Shown here: positions 60,757 to 64,000 of the stretch, piece by piece
How positions within the stretch are numbered: the stretch's first letter is position 1
Layout: the number at the start of each line of letters is the position of its first letter
Assembly (NCBI GenBank): GCA_036245525.1
Contig: BTPG01000004.1
Coordinates: 211,713,507 to 211,777,506, forward strand
Source: Semisulcospira habei
Taxonomy: Eukaryota > Mollusca > Gastropoda > Semisulcospiridae
DNA length: 64,000 nt
Direction of reading: 5' to 3'
Notes under the pieces: generated by a model
The model's database searches: none
What the model was told of the DNA's origin: nothing
What the model saw: only the letters and a program-made list of their open reading frames with translations
Translations under genes and position numbers: made by a program

Positions 60757-61490
60757 TAGGGCTTCCTGTGACTTTTGAAACAATGCACAGCAGGCAAAGT
60801 GTAATTTATAGTAACAAAAAAGTTAGAGACATTTCCAAAATGATCCAGGCGTACATCAGATAAAAGCAAGCCATACACACTGAAATAATAACACTCTTGT
60901 AATAAATCTTTAGGTTGACAATGGTTTTCTTATCTTATTATTGTCTTTCATCCCGACTGGTTCTACATTGCTGAACGTCCCAACTTTTTCGGGACGTGCC
61001 AGCACTGCTTGTGAAAAGAAAAAAAAAATGAACAGAATATTGAATGTATGTCGCCAGCCGGTCTAATACGCTAAATAAACGTAAGACCATTTAGCAACAC
61101 ACATCCAAAATCAAGAGAGATGCAAAAAACATTATTCAGCCCAAAAAGGTGACTGCCAATCGGGTAAAAAATGCAAAGAAGTACCCAACAGAGAAATAAA
61201 CACGCTTAGAAAAGACGGTTACAACACAATTTATTAATATTTCGGGTAAATCCGCTTTGTCAAAGCCGACAAACAAACAGAGAGATCAGTCGCTACTTAT
61301 CTTCATTTGCAGAAGGAATATGGCACATTTCTGAAAATGTAAGCAGTTTTCACACATCTGTCAACCCCGCTTGACCCTTTGAGAAAGGTCACTCAAATTG
61401 GTATATTTAAAAAGGTCTTGCCACAAAGTATCCTTGGGCCAAGCTTGAAGAATGTGGCTTGAATAGTCTCCGAGAAAATGCCACCGTTAA

Positions 61491-61673
61491 CTCATTCTAC
61501 CCCAGACACACCACAGCAGGATAAGGATCCACCATGATAGTTCAAGGGTGACGCCAAGCTATTCTGGCATCTCCCTTGAACTATCATGGTCGATCTGTGT
61601 CCTGCACTGCAATGCAGTCTTGAGAGGACAGGGGCAAAATTTAAGGATTTTGGTGTTGGGGTAGAATGAGTTA
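61491..61673. mobile_element. MITE M3 in unit C, hairpin centre partly deleted
   Basis: TTAA at 61487-61490 and 61674-61677. The palindrome reads gttcaagggtgacgccaagc, so about 25 bases of the left arm and the loop are missing relative to A and B. Confidence 0.8.
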
Positions 61674-61778
61674 AAGTTTACCATGGACGACGGACGGACG
61701 ACCGGAGGCCCAGAACATAAACTCACTTTTGCTTTGCACTCGAGCCAATAAAATGAAGATGATCATAGAATCACTTAC

Positions 61779-61964
61779 CAGTTTGTAATTGGGGGCATTC
61801 CGCTGCCGTCTATGCACCCTCCTACCAGACGCACCCTCTGTGGCAAAGGTTGGGCTATGATGCTGCAGCTGACTAATTTTGCCATGGGCCTTGGTCATGT
61901 GCCAGTAAGGGGCGTGCTTGTCCACTTCCATAGATCACGATGGGTTTGGACATCCTGCTGCCAT
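61779..61964 (-). pseudogene. Recombinase first-exon relic in unit C
   Basis: Same exon as in A and B with the donor AACTG/GTAAGTG preserved, but codon 10 is a stop (CCATCGTGATC) and no main exon follows. A relic. Confidence 0.65.
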
Positions 61965-62957
61965 CCGGCGCTGGGTGTGTGCAGAAAGTGCTGAGTGTGA
62001 CCAAAACGGTGATGCTGCAAACATCACATGTCAAATGCAACCATGTAAACCATTGACATTTTGAATCAGATATATACATAATTACTGCAGTACCCCCAGC
62101 CCCCTACGAACAATAACTGATAATACAGTAAAAAGCGACACTTCAGTTGCACAATCCGAAAAAAATGATCGTGGAAGTCTGTTCTTTGAATCGCTAGGCA
62201 GTTTTGCGCACGAGGATTGAAATCTGGCGCCATTTTTTTAAAAAGTCATAGTGCATGCATGTGTCAAGTTACTTTTCGATCACAATCACACATGTCAGAA
62301 AAAGAAAAAAAAATCGCGTGACAGATTGACCTTGTAATGGTGTTATTGAACGAATTCCTTTCATTGAAGAAGAAAGCTTTTGTTAAAATCGTGGGGTTCT
62401 ATGATCCTTTACTACAAAGCAGAAGACGCTGACCGACCCGCGGCGGTAACAGATGCCCCAGTTTTCTGGGCCAAACGGGTCAGTATTGGCTGACTGTGTA
62501 ATTGTATCGGATTGGGAGCATCTCTCAGTTAAATAACTGCACTTAACAAGTACATTTGGGCGTGCTCTTAACTAAGAAATATTGCATAAAACTGTACCTC
62601 TGCAAAGGGAAAAAAATGGCCGGCGGGGACGAAAGACGCTAGAAAGGGAAAGGGGAACAACTCAGTTCATCAGTGTCACTGCGCAGCTGACCAATCAGTG
62701 ATCATTCAAGTTGATCTCTAGACACTCGCTTCCGTGTGAACACACAGGCCCAGTGCGTCGCAGAAACACAACATGAAGTAAATCTCGGAAAATGGGGACA
62801 TTCTATTTTGATATTTTTTTCTGACTTTTGAATGAAAGATAATGCAGAAACAACCCTCAGAAAAATGGGTGCCTGACTTGGTCACCCAGAATTTTACACA
62901 CACCCATTTTCCATAAGGATGGTAAAGAAAGTCACCCATTTCAGGGGTTTCGTGTAT

Positions 62958-62964
62958 ACACACA

Positions 62965-63047
<83 letters not shown>
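62958..63047. repeat. (CA)n array, right flank of unit C
   Basis: About 80 bases of CA with one ATA interruption. Confidence 0.95.
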
Positions 63048-63049
<2 letters not shown>

Positions 63050-63139
63050 TTGGGACAAGTTCATTACACACTGGCTGAGTGTGTTTTAAGCTCAAATGTG
63101 CGTGTAAAACGCCCAAAATGGGAAAAACTGATTTTAAAA

Positions 63140-63246
63140 AAAACTTTTTACCACAAGATAATGCAGAAACAATCCTCAGAAAAAATGGGTGTCTGACTTG
63201 GGCACCAGGATGGTAAAGACAGTCACCCATTTTAAGGGTTTTGTGC
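63140..63246 (+). mobile_element. Second isolated right end of the TIR unit
   Basis: aagataatgcagaaacaatc, aaaatgggtgtctgacttgg and cacccattttaagggttttg repeat the right end of unit C, which lies just to the left; the internal sequence is absent. CA repeats follow, as at the other right ends. Confidence 0.75.
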
Positions 63247-63397
<151 letters not shown>

Positions 63398-63425
63398 TTA
63401 TATACATATTATAGCATAGACTGAA

Positions 63426-63598
63426 GTGGAGTGTTCGTATACTATCATTTCTAGACAGAGAGCGCGGCTGACACTTCTGCAACTGATTTCCATAGTCACC
63501 GAGCGCGGAACGGGCGAGGTGACTCAGTATGGATCAAACAGTTGCAGAAGTGGCAGCCGCGAGGTCTGTCTAGATATCATAGTATACAAATACTCCAC
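63426..63598. repeat. 173-bp imperfect palindrome
   Basis: Left arm gtggagtgttcgtatactat and onward to cacttctgcaact is mirrored at the right (agttgcagaagtg ... atagtatacaaatactccac). Arms about 60 bp, loop about 50. A MITE by structure; family not known. Confidence 0.8.
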
Positions 63599-63775
63599 CT
63601 CTATGTTTTAGAACCTTTCACAACCGCAGAATAGCAATGTAGGTCGAGGCCATCTTTCAGTTGAACATGAGCGACGCATTTATTTTTGAATATATAGTAC
63701 ACAATAACTCCAACTCAAAAGTTGAATTAACAAATAAAATTCGTAACAAATGTCTATTTTGCACAACAACAAAAA

Positions 63776-63897
63776 TAGAATTGAACTTGCAACATATGAA
63801 ACAACAAAGTGTAAAACGAAACTATTTTGAACTCCGTAGAATTGAACTTGCAACATATGAAACAACAAAGTGTAAAACGAAACTATTTTGAACTCCG
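63776..63897. repeat. Perfect 61-bp tandem duplication
   Basis: The unit beginning tagaattgaacttgcaaca is present twice in a row with identical sequence. Confidence 0.95.
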
Positions 63898-64000
63898 TAT
63901 CTATAAACTGAAATACATTAGAGTGCAAATGTGAAATTGTTTCCCTTGTTACAAACACTCTTGCATTCTTGTGGTATTTCTCGCATTTTAGTGGTATTTC

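Overview
This window is animal nuclear DNA, most likely from a marine gastropod or another mollusc. That is an inference from the intron-rich gene, the mixture of RTE-like, CR1/L2-like and I-like non-LTR retrotransposons, the tRNA-derived SINEs, the long (CA)n, (TA)n and (GA)n arrays, and the many palindromic TTAA-type MITEs. Nothing looks prokaryotic.

The backbone is one host gene on the minus strand. I reconstruct ten coding exons between 56450 and 8331, nearly all with usable splice sites and compatible phases. They encode an arginine/serine-rich N-terminus, a PD-(D/E)XK nuclease-like (NERD-like) segment whose Q-x-K motif is formed across an exon junction, and a P-loop NTPase segment with Walker A (GPPGSGKT) and Walker B (LLFVADE). 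The gene probably continues beyond the left edge. About 46 of its 48 kb is intron, and the introns are filled with mobile elements.

The most interesting element is a large unit present three times in the same orientation: A (12543-21380), B (21715-29213) and C (58717-62955). Each has imperfect terminal inverted repeats of about 50 bp and each lies between (CA)n arrays on both sides. Relics of its right end occur at 57291-57350 and 63140-63246. A and B carry a split tyrosine-recombinase gene on the minus strand (short first exon, intron, then an exon with zinc-binding residues and a recombinase domain with R-GGE, LRK, LGHD and a Tyr). Both copies are broken, in different ways. C has lost the recombinase by internal deletion. 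The units carry nested passengers: three TTAA-flanked hairpin MITEs, a 0.65-0.72 kb TIR element, a fold-back element and a retroposon. Copy-specific later insertions are a SINE and a second retroelement in A and a 251-bp MITE in B. Comparing the copies gives clean empty sites.

Other mobile DNA, left to right: a 1.3-kb solo LTR with a 5-bp target duplication (2406-3712); a hairpin MITE (7969-8150); a 2.2-kb unassigned block beside a partial exon duplication (29785-32017); a tRNA-type SINE (34210-34475); a CR1/L2-like LINE interrupted by a retroposon with a 15-bp target duplication (38240-40150); an RTE-like element with a substituted RT active site (40861-44930); an I-like LINE with gag zinc knuckles and RNase H (about 45541-52755); an RTE-like copy with a twin-priming type 5' inversion (53234-54190); and an RTE 3' fragment (54818-55110). 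A host exon of 155 bp sits in a gap of about 170 bp between the CA arrays of units A and B, so in the transcript UG repeats abut both of its splice sites.
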